Assembly (NCBI RefSeq): GCF_014384885.1 | Contig: NZ_JACRST010000003.1 | Location: 105,614-169,613, forward strand | Direction: 5' to 3' | Source: Ligaoa zhengdingensis | GTDB lineage: Bacteria > Bacillota > Clostridia > Oscillospirales > Ruminococcaceae | DNA length: 64,000 nt | Part shown: piece by piece, positions 8,393 through 16,484 of the stretch | Layout: each line of letters begins with the position of its first letter | How positions within the stretch are numbered: the stretch's first letter is position 1 | Program-made: the position numbers and the translations under genes | Notes under the pieces: generated by a model | Database searches by the model: none | What the model was told of the DNA's origin: nothing | What the model saw: only the letters and a program-made list of their open reading frames with translations

Positions 8393-9525
8393 CCCCGATG
8401 CTGTTGGTGATTCTGGACGGGCTGACCGACGAACCGTCGCCGCTGGGAACCCCGCTGGAGACCGCCGCTTGCCCCGCGCTTGGCCGAATCCGGCGGGACG
8501 GCGCGTATGGGACGCTGCTCACTGCGCCTGCGGGCCTGCCGGTGGATAGCCTCACCTGCATCTCCACACTGCTGGGGGTGCCGCGCGACCGAATTCCGGT
8601 CGGCCGCGCCTATTTGGAGGCGCTGTCCTGCGGTGTGCCGGTGGGGAAGGCGGACGCGGTCTGCCGCTGCAATCTGGTCACAGTGGAAGATGGCCGGCTG
8701 GTAAGCTCCTGCGCCGGGGACTGGGACAGGGCGCAGATGCAATGCTACTATCGCTCGGTTTTTCCGAGGATTGAAAGGGAGAGCGGGTTTCGATTGTTCC
8801 CGATGGGGGGATACAAAAATCTCTTGGTTGCACAAAGCGGCACGCAAGGATTAAAAGGACTTGTCGCTGTGCCGCCGCATGAACGGATCGGGCAGAAGGT
8901 GGATTCTCTCCTACCGCATGGCACGCCGTTGGCCGCGCAGTTGGCGGGTTTGGCGCGCCGCAGCCGGGCGGTGGACGCGGGTAAAACGGTGCGAGAGCAT
9001 ATGCTGTTCCCTTGGGATGCGACCGCTCCGCAGTCGTTCCCCAACTTTGCATCGCTGCACGGACTGCGCGCGGCAGCGGTGTGCGCTACCGAAATTGTGC
9101 GCGGAATCGCCATCGCCATGGGCCTGCGGGTGGTCACGCCGGACGGAGCTACCGGAGAAGCCGACACCGATTTAGCGGCAAAAGCGACGGCGGCGCTGCA
9201 GCTCTTGTCGGAATACGATCTGGTGCTGGTGCATGTCAACGGTGCGGACGAGCTATCTCACCGGCGTGACGCGGCGGGAAAAACCGCGTTCTTGTCCCGC
9301 GTAGACCGCGATTTGATCGCACCGCTTCTGTGGCATGCTCCGCCCAAAACGCGCATGTTGGTCTGTTCCGACCACGCCACCAGCGTCCGGACGGGAAAGC
9401 ACCTCGCCCTGCCTCAGCCGTTTTGGCTTTGGGGTGCACAGATTCGAGGCGCCCTCGGTCCGTTTGCAGGCGATAGAGCGGTACAACTTTTGAAAGGAAT
9501 GATCGAATGGCCAAGGCAATTATGA
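8389..9525 (+). CDS. ApgM-like phosphoglycerate mutase / alkaline-phosphatase superfamily protein in the cobalamin operon
   Basis: The 378-residue protein resembles archaeal-type cofactor-independent phosphoglycerate mutase (metalloenzyme superfamily). It has LLVILDGLTDEP near the N-terminus, SLTCISTLLG at the nucleophile region, and late metal-site motifs NGADELSHRRD and CSDHATSVRTG. The ATG at 8389 forms an ATGA with the cobD stop and starts the domain, so it was preferred over the in-frame ATG at 8290. The position between cobD and cbiP suggests a phosphatase or mutase acting on a cobalamin precursor, not glycolysis. That role is inference. The operon already has a histidine phosphatase. 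Confidence 0.75.
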   Translation: MTPMLLVILDGLTDEPSPLGTPLETAACPALGRIRRDGAYGTLLTAPAGLPVDSLTCISTLLGVPRDRIPVGRAYLEALSCGVPVGKADAVCRCNLVTVEDGRLVSSCAGDWDRAQMQCYYRSVFPRIERESGFRLFPMGGYKNLLVAQSGTQGLKGLVAVPPHERIGQKVDSLLPHGTPLAAQLAGLARRSRAVDAGKTVREHMLFPWDATAPQSFPNFASLHGLRAAAVCATEIVRGIAIAMGLRVVTPDGATGEADTDLAAKATAALQLLSEYDLVLVHVNGADELSHRRDAAGKTAFLSRVDRDLIAPLLWHAPPKTRMLVCSDHATSVRTGKHLALPQPFWLWGAQIRGALGPFAGDRAVQLLKGMIEWPRQL

Positions 9526-11018
9526 TCCAGGGTACCACCTCCAATGCCGGCAAAAGTCTCTTGGCGGCCGCGCTCTGCCGCATCTTCCGGCAGGACGGCT
9601 ACTCGGTGGCTCCCTTTAAGTCGCAGAACATGGCGCTCAATTCGTTTATTACCGCCGACGGCCTGGAGATGGGCCGCGCGCAGGTGATGCAGGCCGAGGC
9701 CGCCGGAATCGAACCGGACGTGCGCATGAACCCGATCCTGCTCAAGCCTCAAAGCGACACCGGCTCACAGGTGATCGTCAACGGAGAGGTTTGGGGCTGT
9801 ATGGGGGCGGCGGAATACTATGAGAAAAAGCGCGAGCTCATCCCCCACATCCGCCGCGCCTATGACGAGCTTGCAGCGCAGTACGATATCATCGTGTTGG
9901 AGGGGGCGGGCAGCCCGGCGGAGATCAACCTGAAGGAAAACGACATCGTCAACATGGGTATGGCCAAGCTGGCGGGCGCGCCGGTGCTGCTGTGCGGCGA
10001 CATCGACCGGGGCGGGGTATTTGCTGCGCTGGTGGGCACCCTGATGCTGCTGGATGATGACGAACGCGCCTTGGTCAAGGGGACGATCATCAATAAATTT
10101 CGGGGCGACCGGGAGATTCTACGGCCGGGGCTCGAGATGTTAGAAAAGATCACGCATACCCCGGTGCTGGGCGTGGTGCCCTATCTGCGGGTGGATATCG
10201 ACGACGAGGACAGCCTATCCGACCGGTTTTCGCGCACGAGCGCGCCTGCGCCGGTTGAAGTTGCCGTCATCCGCCTGCCGCGAATTTCCAACGCCACCGA
10301 TTTCAACGTCCTGGATTACCAGCCCGGGCTTTCCGTGCGGTATGTCACCACTGTAGCGCAGTTGGGCAACCCCGATTTGGTGATCCTGCCCGGCACCAAA
10401 AACACCATGGAGGATCTGCTGTGGCTGCGCCAATGCGGCCTGGAGGCGGCGATTCAGAAGCACGCCGCGCACGGCGGGGCGGTGTTCGGCATTTGCGGAG
10501 GCTATCAGATGCTGGGGGAGGAGCTGTGCGATCCGGATGGCGTGGAGCACGGCGGCAGCATGGCGGGCATGGGGCTTTTGCCCGTGCGCACCATCTTTGA
10601 AACCCACAAGGCGCGCACCCGCGCGGCTGGAAAGGTGGGGCAGGTGAAGGGCCCGCTGGATAGTCTTTCGGGTGCAAGGTTCGAGGGTTATGAGATTCAC
10701 ATGGGCCGCACCGAGCGCAGGGCGGGCTGCGCGCCGCTCAACCTCGTTGAGCAGGTGGGGGGCGAGGCGGCTGATCTGCTCGACGGCGCTTGGAGCGGCA
10801 GCGTCTACGGCAGCTACATGCACGGTTTTTTCGACAGCGAGGAGGTGGCGGGCGCGCTGGTGCGCTCGCTGTGCCGCGCCAAAGGGTTGGATTGCGACCC
10901 TGCTGCGACGGTCGATCTCGCATCATACAAACAGACCCAGTACGACCTGTTGGCCCGCGCGGTGCGCGAATCGTTGGAGATGGATCGGATCTACGGGATA
11001 CTGGAACGCGGTGTATGA
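9507..11018 (+). CDS. cbiP: Cobyric acid synthase (glutamine-hydrolysing)
   Basis: The 503-residue protein starts IMIQGTTSNAGKSLLAAAL, the P-loop of the CbiP/CobQ ATPase domain, then SQNMALNS and MNPILLKP. The C-terminal amidotransferase domain has the nucleophile in FGICGGYQMLG and the GSYMHGFF segment with the catalytic histidine. It amidates four peripheral carboxylates of adenosylcobyrinate a,c-diamide. The start lies inside the end of the previous gene (19-base overlap), and AAAGG at 9493-9497 could serve as ribosome binding site. Confidence 0.95.
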   Translation: MAKAIMIQGTTSNAGKSLLAAALCRIFRQDGYSVAPFKSQNMALNSFITADGLEMGRAQVMQAEAAGIEPDVRMNPILLKPQSDTGSQVIVNGEVWGCMGAAEYYEKKRELIPHIRRAYDELAAQYDIIVLEGAGSPAEINLKENDIVNMGMAKLAGAPVLLCGDIDRGGVFAALVGTLMLLDDDERALVKGTIINKFRGDREILRPGLEMLEKITHTPVLGVVPYLRVDIDDEDSLSDRFSRTSAPAPVEVAVIRLPRISNATDFNVLDYQPGLSVRYVTTVAQLGNPDLVILPGTKNTMEDLLWLRQCGLEAAIQKHAAHGGAVFGICGGYQMLGEELCDPDGVEHGGSMAGMGLLPVRTIFETHKARTRAAGKVGQVKGPLDSLSGARFEGYEIHMGRTERRAGCAPLNLVEQVGGEAADLLDGAWSGSVYGSYMHGFFDSEEVAGALVRSLCRAKGLDCDPAATVDLASYKQTQYDLLARAVRESLEMDRIYGILERGV

Positions 11019-11048
11019 CCACATCGCGTGGGCGGAGAGGAGTCAAAT

Positions 11049-11687
11049 ATGAAGGTACAACTGCAAAAGGTGCTGCCCGCTGAGATCGAGCGGCGCAGCT
11101 TTGAAATCATCGGCGAGGAGCTGGGCGGCATCAAACTGCCGGCCGACCAGGAGGCGGTCGTCAAGCGGGTGATCCACACCACAGCCGATTTTGACTACGC
11201 CCGCACCCTGTGCTTTTCGGATGGGGCCGTGGAACAGGGGATCGCGGCGCTGCGGGAGGGCGCTCGCATCGTGACCGACACGCAGATGGCACGGGCTGGG
11301 ATCAGCAAGCCGACCCTTTCCGTGCTGGGGGGAGAGGCGCTTTGCTATATGGCCGACGAGGAGGTCGCGCGCGCCGCCAAGGAGAACGGCACCACCCGCG
11401 CCGTCGCCAGCATGGAGAAGGCCGCTGTTCTTGACGGGCCGCTGATCTTTGCCATCGGCAATGCGCCCACCGCGCTGGTGCGGCTGTATGAGCTGATCCT
11501 GGAGGGAAAGGTAGCCCCGCGCCTGGTGATCGGCGTGCCGGTTGGGTTTGTCAACGTGGTCGAATCCAAGGAACTCATCCGGGAATCGGGTGTGCCCTAC
11601 ATCGTGGCGCGCGGACGCAAGGGCGGCAGCAACGTGGCGGCAGCCATCTGCAACGCCTTACTTTATCAAGCAAAACCGCGGGAATAA
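11049..11687 (+). CDS. cbiC: Cobalt-precorrin-8 methylmutase
   Basis: The 212-residue protein has RRSFEIIGEELG, the VKRVIHTTADFDYA segment containing the conserved catalytic histidine, and IGNAPTALVRLYEL, all typical of CbiC/CobH. It moves the C11 methyl to C12, forming cobyrinate or its cobalt form. ATG 11049 was chosen because GGAGAGG lies eight bases upstream, while the longer in-frame start at 11028 has no such site. It is the last gene of the operon and is followed by a strong terminator. Confidence 0.94.
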   Translation: MKVQLQKVLPAEIERRSFEIIGEELGGIKLPADQEAVVKRVIHTTADFDYARTLCFSDGAVEQGIAALREGARIVTDTQMARAGISKPTLSVLGGEALCYMADEEVARAAKENGTTRAVASMEKAAVLDGPLIFAIGNAPTALVRLYELILEGKVAPRLVIGVPVGFVNVVESKELIRESGVPYIVARGRKGGSNVAAAICNALLYQAKPRE

Positions 11688-11690
11688 GTC

Positions 11691-11730
11691 AAAAAACGGG
11701 AGGAAGCCGGTCGGCTTCCTCCCGTTTTTT
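11691..11730. terminator. Bidirectional terminator between cbiC and the MATE gene
   Basis: An inverted repeat with 19-base arms (AAAAAACGGGAGGAAGCCG and its complement) surrounds a two-base centre. It is flanked by T-runs on both strands, so it can end both the cobalamin operon and the convergent MATE transcript. Confidence 0.92.
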
Positions 11731-11742
11731 GATTGGGCATCC

Positions 11743-13086
11743 TCAGCGCGTCACACAGCGAATCCAGTTTGTGCCGCGCAAGCGCATCAGGCAGAACATT
11801 GTTTTCAAAGGGTAATCCAGTTTTAAAATCAAAAATACCACGATTGGGGGAAGGTGAAACAAAAAAGCAGCCAGCGCGCCGAACGGGATAGCGAACCAAA
11901 GGCAGCCGATATCCACCAGCGCGGCAAACCGTGTGTCGCCCGCGCCCCGAAAGATGCCGGTGATCAAGGGGTTGGCGTAGGCGGTGAAAAAGATCGAGAA
12001 GGCATATGCGATCATCAGTTGATTGGCAAAGGCGAGGGTCTCAGGCTCGATGTTGTAGATCGCAAGCACCGGATTTTTGAGCAGAAGCAGCAGACCAGCC
12101 GATGCGATGCCCAGCACAAAGTAGATGCGTTTGAACCGTTTGACACACTCGAGTAGATATGGGATGTCGCCCGACCCGATGATATTGCCGGTCATCACCG
12201 CTGTGGCGCTGCCGACGCCAAAGATAAAGGAGGTGGCGAGCTGGTAGACCACGCTGCAAATGCTGTTGGCAGCCACCACCGTGGCGCTGATATGCCCGAG
12301 GATGACCGAATGCAGCGAGATGCCGACTGCCCAAAAAAATTCGTTGAGCATCACCGGCAGGCCGTAGTGGATCATATCGTGGATCAGATCGCGATCGTTT
12401 TGCAGAAAGGTGCGCAGGCGGTAGTGTATCTTCTTCTCAAAGAAAAGGAGGTACACCAGCAGGATCACACATTCGGTAGCGCGGGCGATCACCGTGCCGA
12501 CCGCGGCGCCGGTCACACCCAGCTCGGGCGCGCCCATGCGGCCGAAGATGAAGCAGTAGTTGAAGAAAACGTTGACGCAAAAGGAGATGGAGTAGATCAA
12601 AACAGAGATGTTTACGGTGCCCACGCTGCGCAGCACCATCAAAAAGGTGGCGCTGATGCCGCCGGTGGTGTAGGAGAGCGCGACTACGCGCAGGTAGTGG
12701 ATGCCCGCCTCGATCACCGCAGCGTCCGGGGAAAAGATGCGCATAATCTGCCCAGGGAACAACATGACAACGGCGGAAAACAGCAGAGAAAAGGCGGTGA
12801 TGATCTTGACGGCCAGGCCGGTGATCTTTTGGATCGCCTCGGCGTCTTTTTTGCCCCAGTATTGGCTGGCAAGCACGATTGCGCCGCTCGATACACCGAA
12901 GCAGACCACGTTAAAGATAAAGAACATCTGATTGGCCAGCGCTGCGGCCGAAAGCGCCACCTCGCCCAGCTTCCCCAGCATCACGGTGTCCATCAGGTTG
13001 ACGCTGAAGGAGATCAGGTTTTGCAGGGCGATCGGCAGGGCGATGGCGCAGACTGATGTATAGAATTTTTTGTCGATACAGCTCAA
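11743..13086 (-). CDS. MATE family multidrug/toxin efflux protein
   Basis: This 447-residue membrane protein has about 12 hydrophobic segments and typical MATE features: IALPIALQNLISFSVNLMDTVMLG at the N-terminus, ASQYWGKKD, and a repeat of the same fold in the second half. Such proteins export cationic compounds with Na+ or H+ antiport. The start was taken as TTG at 13086 because AGGAGG precedes it by seven bases and the family N-terminus begins there. The longer frame to 13230 adds 48 residues with no ribosome binding site and a non-family sequence. The substrate cannot be predicted. Confidence 0.88.
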   Translation of the reverse strand: MSCIDKKFYTSVCAIALPIALQNLISFSVNLMDTVMLGKLGEVALSAAALANQMFFIFNVVCFGVSSGAIVLASQYWGKKDAEAIQKITGLAVKIITAFSLLFSAVVMLFPGQIMRIFSPDAAVIEAGIHYLRVVALSYTTGGISATFLMVLRSVGTVNISVLIYSISFCVNVFFNYCFIFGRMGAPELGVTGAAVGTVIARATECVILLVYLLFFEKKIHYRLRTFLQNDRDLIHDMIHYGLPVMLNEFFWAVGISLHSVILGHISATVVAANSICSVVYQLATSFIFGVGSATAVMTGNIIGSGDIPYLLECVKRFKRIYFVLGIASAGLLLLLKNPVLAIYNIEPETLAFANQLMIAYAFSIFFTAYANPLITGIFRGAGDTRFAALVDIGCLWFAIPFGALAAFLFHLPPIVVFLILKLDYPLKTMFCLMRLRGTNWIRCVTR

Positions 13087-13176
13087 TTTCGTATCCTCCT
13101 CGCAATAGCCATTTATTATAGCATTGCTGTCAAAAAAGATCAAGCTAATATTTCTTTCGCTTTTTTTCGTGCCTCG

Positions 13177-13206
13177 TTGCCATTTGGCACGGAATTGTTG
13201 TATAAT
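13177..13206 (+). promoter_or_regulatory. Probable sigma-A promoter of the adenine methylase gene
   Basis: TTGCCA (13177-13182) and TATAAT (13201-13206) are separated by 18 bases. The -35 region lies inside a small inverted repeat (TGCCA ttt GGCA). The methylase start is 50 bases downstream. Confidence 0.6.
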
Positions 13207-13255
13207 AGAAATCACGAGTTTTTTTGACATTATTAGGATGGACGAGGATGTTATT

Positions 13256-14299
13256 ATGAATTACATTGGCTCCAAGCTCACGTTGATCGACTTTTTGGTC
13301 GAGACGATCTGGGAGACCTTGTCGCAAAATGGCGACAACCGCAGGCCGCAGGAACTGCAATTTGCCGACCTGTTTGCGGGTACCGGCGTGGTATCGGTGG
13401 CCGCCAAGGAGATGGGATGCAATGTGATTTCAAATGATCTGCAATATTACAGCTACGTCCTCTGCCGCCATTTGGTCCAGGGTGGCGCAGCGCTGACCAA
13501 GCAGCAGGGCCAGTTGCTGTGCGACCAACTGTTTGCAACTCCGCCCGAGGAAGGCTTTATCTACCGCAACTACAGCGCAGGCGGTACCGCGGGCAGCCAG
13601 CATCCGCGGTGCTATTTTTCCGATTTCAACGCGGCCAAGTGCGATGGAATGCGCACTGAGCTGGAGCGTCTGCGTGAGAAAGAGGAAGTCAGCATGGAGG
13701 AGTATTATTTTCTGCTGGCCAGCCTCATCACTTCGGTCGACCGCTACGCCAACACCGCGTCGGTTTACGGGGCGTTTCTCAAAACCCTGAAAAAGACGGC
13801 GCAGAAGGATCTCGTACTCACTCCCATGCCGATTATCCACGGGTCTGCGAATTATCAGGTGTACAACGCCGACGCAAACGCATTGCTGAAACATCTGTCT
13901 GGTGATATCCTTTATGTCGATCCGCCGTACAATGTGCGGCAATACAGCTCCAACTATCACCTGCTCGAGACGATCGCCCGCTGGGATTTCCCGGTGATCG
14001 GCGGCAAAACGGGCGTGCGCAAGGTGCGGCAAAAGAGCGAATTTTGCTCCTACCGCTATGCGGAACGCGCGATGGAGGAGCTGATCTCCCAGGCGAATTA
14101 CCGCTACATCTTCCTGAGCTACAACAACGAGGGGCTTCTCCCGCTGGAAAAGATCGAGGAGATCATGAGCCGCTATGGGTACTACAGCGCCGTAACGCAG
14201 CGTTACCGCCGCTTCAAGGCGGACAGCGATGAGAACCGCTGCCACAAGGGGCGCGCGACCACGGAATACCTGCACATATTAATCAAGGACTCTGTTTGA
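13256..14299 (+). CDS. DNA adenine methylase, D12 class (N6-adenine-specific)
   Basis: The 347-residue protein begins NYIGSKLTLIDFL, has the SAM-binding LFAGTGVVSVAAKEMG and the catalytic DPPYNVRQYSSNYH. This motif order is that of D12/alpha-type N6-adenine methyltransferases. ATG 13256 starts the domain, with GAGGA eight bases upstream. The longer in-frame start at 13124 precedes the promoter. No restriction endonuclease lies beside it, so it is an orphan methylase or a second component of a system elsewhere. Target sequence unknown. Confidence 0.88.
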   Translation: MNYIGSKLTLIDFLVETIWETLSQNGDNRRPQELQFADLFAGTGVVSVAAKEMGCNVISNDLQYYSYVLCRHLVQGGAALTKQQGQLLCDQLFATPPEEGFIYRNYSAGGTAGSQHPRCYFSDFNAAKCDGMRTELERLREKEEVSMEEYYFLLASLITSVDRYANTASVYGAFLKTLKKTAQKDLVLTPMPIIHGSANYQVYNADANALLKHLSGDILYVDPPYNVRQYSSNYHLLETIARWDFPVIGGKTGVRKVRQKSEFCSYRYAERAMEELISQANYRYIFLSYNNEGLLPLEKIEEIMSRYGYYSAVTQRYRRFKADSDENRCHKGRATTEYLHILIKDSV

Positions 14300-14311
14300 G
14301 GAAACGAAAAA

Positions 14312-14350
14312 CGCCCCGTCGGGAGGAAACTCGCCGGCAGGGCGCATTTT
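14312..14350. terminator. Terminator between convergent methylase and radical SAM genes
   Basis: GCCCCGTCGG pairs imperfectly with CCGGCAGGGC across a short loop, followed by an AT-rich tail on the plus side (CATTTTATT) and by TTTTTCG on the minus side. Confidence 0.6.
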
Positions 14351-15254
14351 ATTGGCTGCGGGCCGGTTCCACCCCTGTGAGGTCGAACGGCGGGATGTAC
14401 CGGCTGCTTGCGGATTCGGGTTCCTGGACGAATCCATCCTCGATGCCGCTGTAAAAGAGGTACTGCTCCACACGTTCGCGCTCTTCCTGCGTGATCGGCC
14501 GGTCGATTTCAGGGTACTCTGCGGCGCGCCCGCAGGGGATGTACTGGCTCATCAGGCTGAACAGTACCTTGCCGCGGCGGAAGTGGCCGGCTACCCAGTC
14601 GATCACATCAAAGGAGTTTTCCACATGATTGGGAAGGATGAGGTGGCGGATGACCACACCTTTTTGCAGGATACCGTCCTCGTCCATCTCCCACGGGCCG
14701 ACCTGGCGGTACATCTCCTGGATGGCCGCAGTCGCGGTCTCGAAGTAGCGCTTCGCGTTGGAATAGCGCAGCGCGAGGGGGTCGTTGGCGTACTTGAGGT
14801 CGGGCAGGTAGATTTGCACTTTGCCCTCCAGCAGGCGGAGCGACTCCACGCGCTCGTAGCCGTTGCTGTTGTAGACCACCGGCACAGGGGGCGGCGGGGT
14901 CAGGCTCTCAGCGACAGCCTCGATAAAATGGGTGGGGGTGACCAGGTTGATGTTGTGCGCGCCCTGGCTCGCCAATTCGCGGTAGATTTCCCGCAGGCGC
15001 TCCACCGGGATTTCGCGTCCGAAGCCCCCGGCGCTGATCTCGTGATTTTGGCAGAAGCAGCAGCGCAGGTTGCAGCCGCTGAAAAATACCGTGCCGCTGC
15101 CGCGCGTCCCGCTGATGCAGGGTTCTTCCCAGGCATGCAGCCCGGCGCGCGCCACCACAGGGCGGCGGCCGACGCCGCAGAACCCCGCCGCGCCGCCCTG
15201 GGACGGCGCGCGCTCTACGCCGCAGCGGCGGGGGCAGAGATTGCAGATGCTCAT
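14349..15254 (-). CDS. Radical SAM protein, PflX / pyruvate-formate-lyase-activase-like (COG1313-type)
   Basis: The 301-residue protein has the radical SAM motif CNLRCCFCQNHEIS (CxxxCxxC) near residue 63. A preceding Cys-rich start (CNLCPRRCG, then CGVG) may hold another cluster or zinc. It ends with a segment rich in charged residues before IPPFDLTGV. The family is related to glycyl-radical enzyme activases, but no glycyl radical enzyme lies nearby, so the substrate is unknown. The ATG at 15254 was chosen because GAGGGG lies upstream; the in-frame ATG at 15275 adds seven residues. Confidence 0.85.
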   Translation of the reverse strand: MSICNLCPRRCGVERAPSQGGAAGFCGVGRRPVVARAGLHAWEEPCISGTRGSGTVFFSGCNLRCCFCQNHEISAGGFGREIPVERLREIYRELASQGAHNINLVTPTHFIEAVAESLTPPPPVPVVYNSNGYERVESLRLLEGKVQIYLPDLKYANDPLALRYSNAKRYFETATAAIQEMYRQVGPWEMDEDGILQKGVVIRHLILPNHVENSFDVIDWVAGHFRRGKVLFSLMSQYIPCGRAAEYPEIDRPITQEERERVEQYLFYSGIEDGFVQEPESASSRYIPPFDLTGVEPARSQ

Positions 15255-15271
15255 ATTGGATTCCCCTCGGT

Positions 15272-15490
15272 TCATCGGTTGATTTTAGGGTTGTTGGTTC
15301 GGCCGAGGATGTAGTCGGTCGAGACGCCGTAGTAGTCGGCTAACTGGATCAAGAGCTCGCTCGAAATATCTCGTTCGCCCGATTCGTAGCGCTGGTATTG
15401 CGGCTGTTTCATTTGTAACAGATCCGCAAGTTGCCGCTGAGTGAGATCGCGATCTTCGCGCAGGTCGCGTAACCGTCTATAATGGCTCAT
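15272..15490 (-). CDS. Small XRE-family transcriptional repressor
   Basis: The 72-residue protein is a single helix-turn-helix domain (LRDLREDRDLTQRQLADLL then MKQPQYQRYESGERDIS) with the usual C-terminal helix ending in YILGRTNNP. ATG 15490 has AGGAGG at a good distance; the longer in-frame start is upstream of it. Two copies of a GATAA-N8-TTATC-like site lie just upstream, flanking the promoter of the divergent gene. It is probably an autoregulated repressor of that gene. Confidence 0.88.
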   Translation of the reverse strand: MSHYRRLRDLREDRDLTQRQLADLLQMKQPQYQRYESGERDISSELLIQLADYYGVSTDYILGRTNNPKINR

Positions 15491-15503
15491 ATGCTGCCCT
15501 CCT

Positions 15504-15578
15504 GATAACCAAACGATTATATTGACATTGTAACGCAAGGGTGCTATATTATGCTTGGCTGATAACCAAATGATTATC
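15504..15578 (+). promoter_or_regulatory. Promoter flanked by two operator-like palindromes
   Basis: TTGACA (15522-15527) and TATATT (15545-15550) are 17 bases apart, a good sigma-A promoter for the gene at 15591. GATAACCAAACGATTATA (15504-15521) touches the -35 element, and GATAACCAAATGATTATC (15561-15578) lies just after the expected start of transcription. Their near identity suggests a two-site operator for the adjacent XRE protein. Confidence 0.75.
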
Positions 15579-15590
15579 GAGGTGATTATA

Positions 15591-15869
15591 ATGAAGTCGA
15601 TTTTGGAGGAAATCTATTTCGGGGAGTGGCAGCCGGGCGAAGCGGTCACGCTCAAAGACGGCACCATCCAGGCTTTGGAACAGAGCGAAAAGTGGCTGAT
15701 GGAGCACTTGGGCAGGGAGGAGCGCGGTTACCTTTTGGAGCTGCTCGACGCCCAAAGCAGCGAAACAGGAGAGGTCGCGGTGGAAAATTTTATCAGCGGG
15801 TTCCGAGCGGGCGCGCGGCTGATGCTGGAAATTTTCCCGGATGCGTGCTACAATGGGGAACAGATTTGA
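15591..15869 (+). CDS. Small hypothetical protein (DUF6809-like)
   Basis: This 92-residue soluble, acidic protein begins MKSILEEIYFGEWQPGE and ends FRAGARLMLEIFPD. From memory it resembles small Firmicutes proteins of the DUF6809 type, usually paired with or near XRE regulators. No catalytic motif is visible. GAGGTG precedes the ATG. The promoter is likely controlled by the divergent XRE repressor. Function unknown. Confidence 0.7.
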   Translation: MKSILEEIYFGEWQPGEAVTLKDGTIQALEQSEKWLMEHLGREERGYLLELLDAQSSETGEVAVENFISGFRAGARLMLEIFPDACYNGEQI

Positions 15870-15911
15870 AAGAGGCCGCGCCTCAAACCGCGCGGCGGAA
15901 GGGAGCCTGCT

Positions 15912-16391
15912 ATGGCCGAGACAAAAACCAATGTGATGCGCATTTTAGAAAGGGCGAAAATTCCGTACACCGCCCACGCCTATGACCACGGCGACGGGTT
16001 GATCGACGGGGTGAGCGTCGCCCAAAAGCTGGGCCAGGACCCGGCGGCGGTCTTTAAAACGCTGGTGACCAGGGGGGCGAGCGGGGCTTACCACGTCTTT
16101 GTCATCCCGGTGGCAAAGGAGCTCAACCTGAAAAAGGGCGCAAAGGCTGCGGGGGAAAAGTCGGTCGAGATGATCCACGTGAGCGAGATCAACAAGGTCA
16201 CCGGCTATATCCGGGGCGGATGCTCCCCGGTCGGAATGAAAAAACAGTACGCCACCCTGTTTGATTCCTCCGCCCTGGCACAGGAGCACATCATGGTGAG
16301 CGCGGGTAAGATCGGCCATCAGGTGGAGCTGGAGCCGAAGGCCTTGGCCGATTTGGTGGGCGGCGGTTTTGCATCCCTCACCGACGAATGA
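15912..16391 (+). CDS. ybaK: Cys-tRNA(Pro)/Cys-tRNA(Cys) deacylase, YbaK/EbsC family
   Basis: The 159-residue protein matches the YbaK family: MRILERAKIPYTAH at the N-terminus, AVFKTLVTRG with the conserved lysine, the VIPVAKELNLKK segment, and GGCSPVGMKK. These enzymes hydrolyse Cys mischarged onto tRNA-Pro. The stop codon lies inside the downstream terminator hairpin. GGAAGGGAG precedes the start. Confidence 0.93.
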   Translation: MAETKTNVMRILERAKIPYTAHAYDHGDGLIDGVSVAQKLGQDPAAVFKTLVTRGASGAYHVFVIPVAKELNLKKGAKAAGEKSVEMIHVSEINKVTGYIRGGCSPVGMKKQYATLFDSSALAQEHIMVSAGKIGHQVELEPKALADLVGGGFASLTDE

Positions 16392-16412
16392 GGGATGCAA
16401 AACCGCGCTTTT
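16363..16412 (+). terminator. Terminator overlapping the end of ybaK
   Basis: Perfect 18-base arms (GCGGTTTTGCATCCCTCA at 16363-16380 and its complement at 16389-16406) are followed shortly by TTTTTT. The last codons and the stop codon of ybaK are part of the hairpin. Confidence 0.92.
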
Positions 16413-16484
16413 TTGCTTGTGCTTTCGTGTGAGATAGGGTATCATAGAAAATAATAACGCATGGAAACCAAAGGGGGAGACGGT

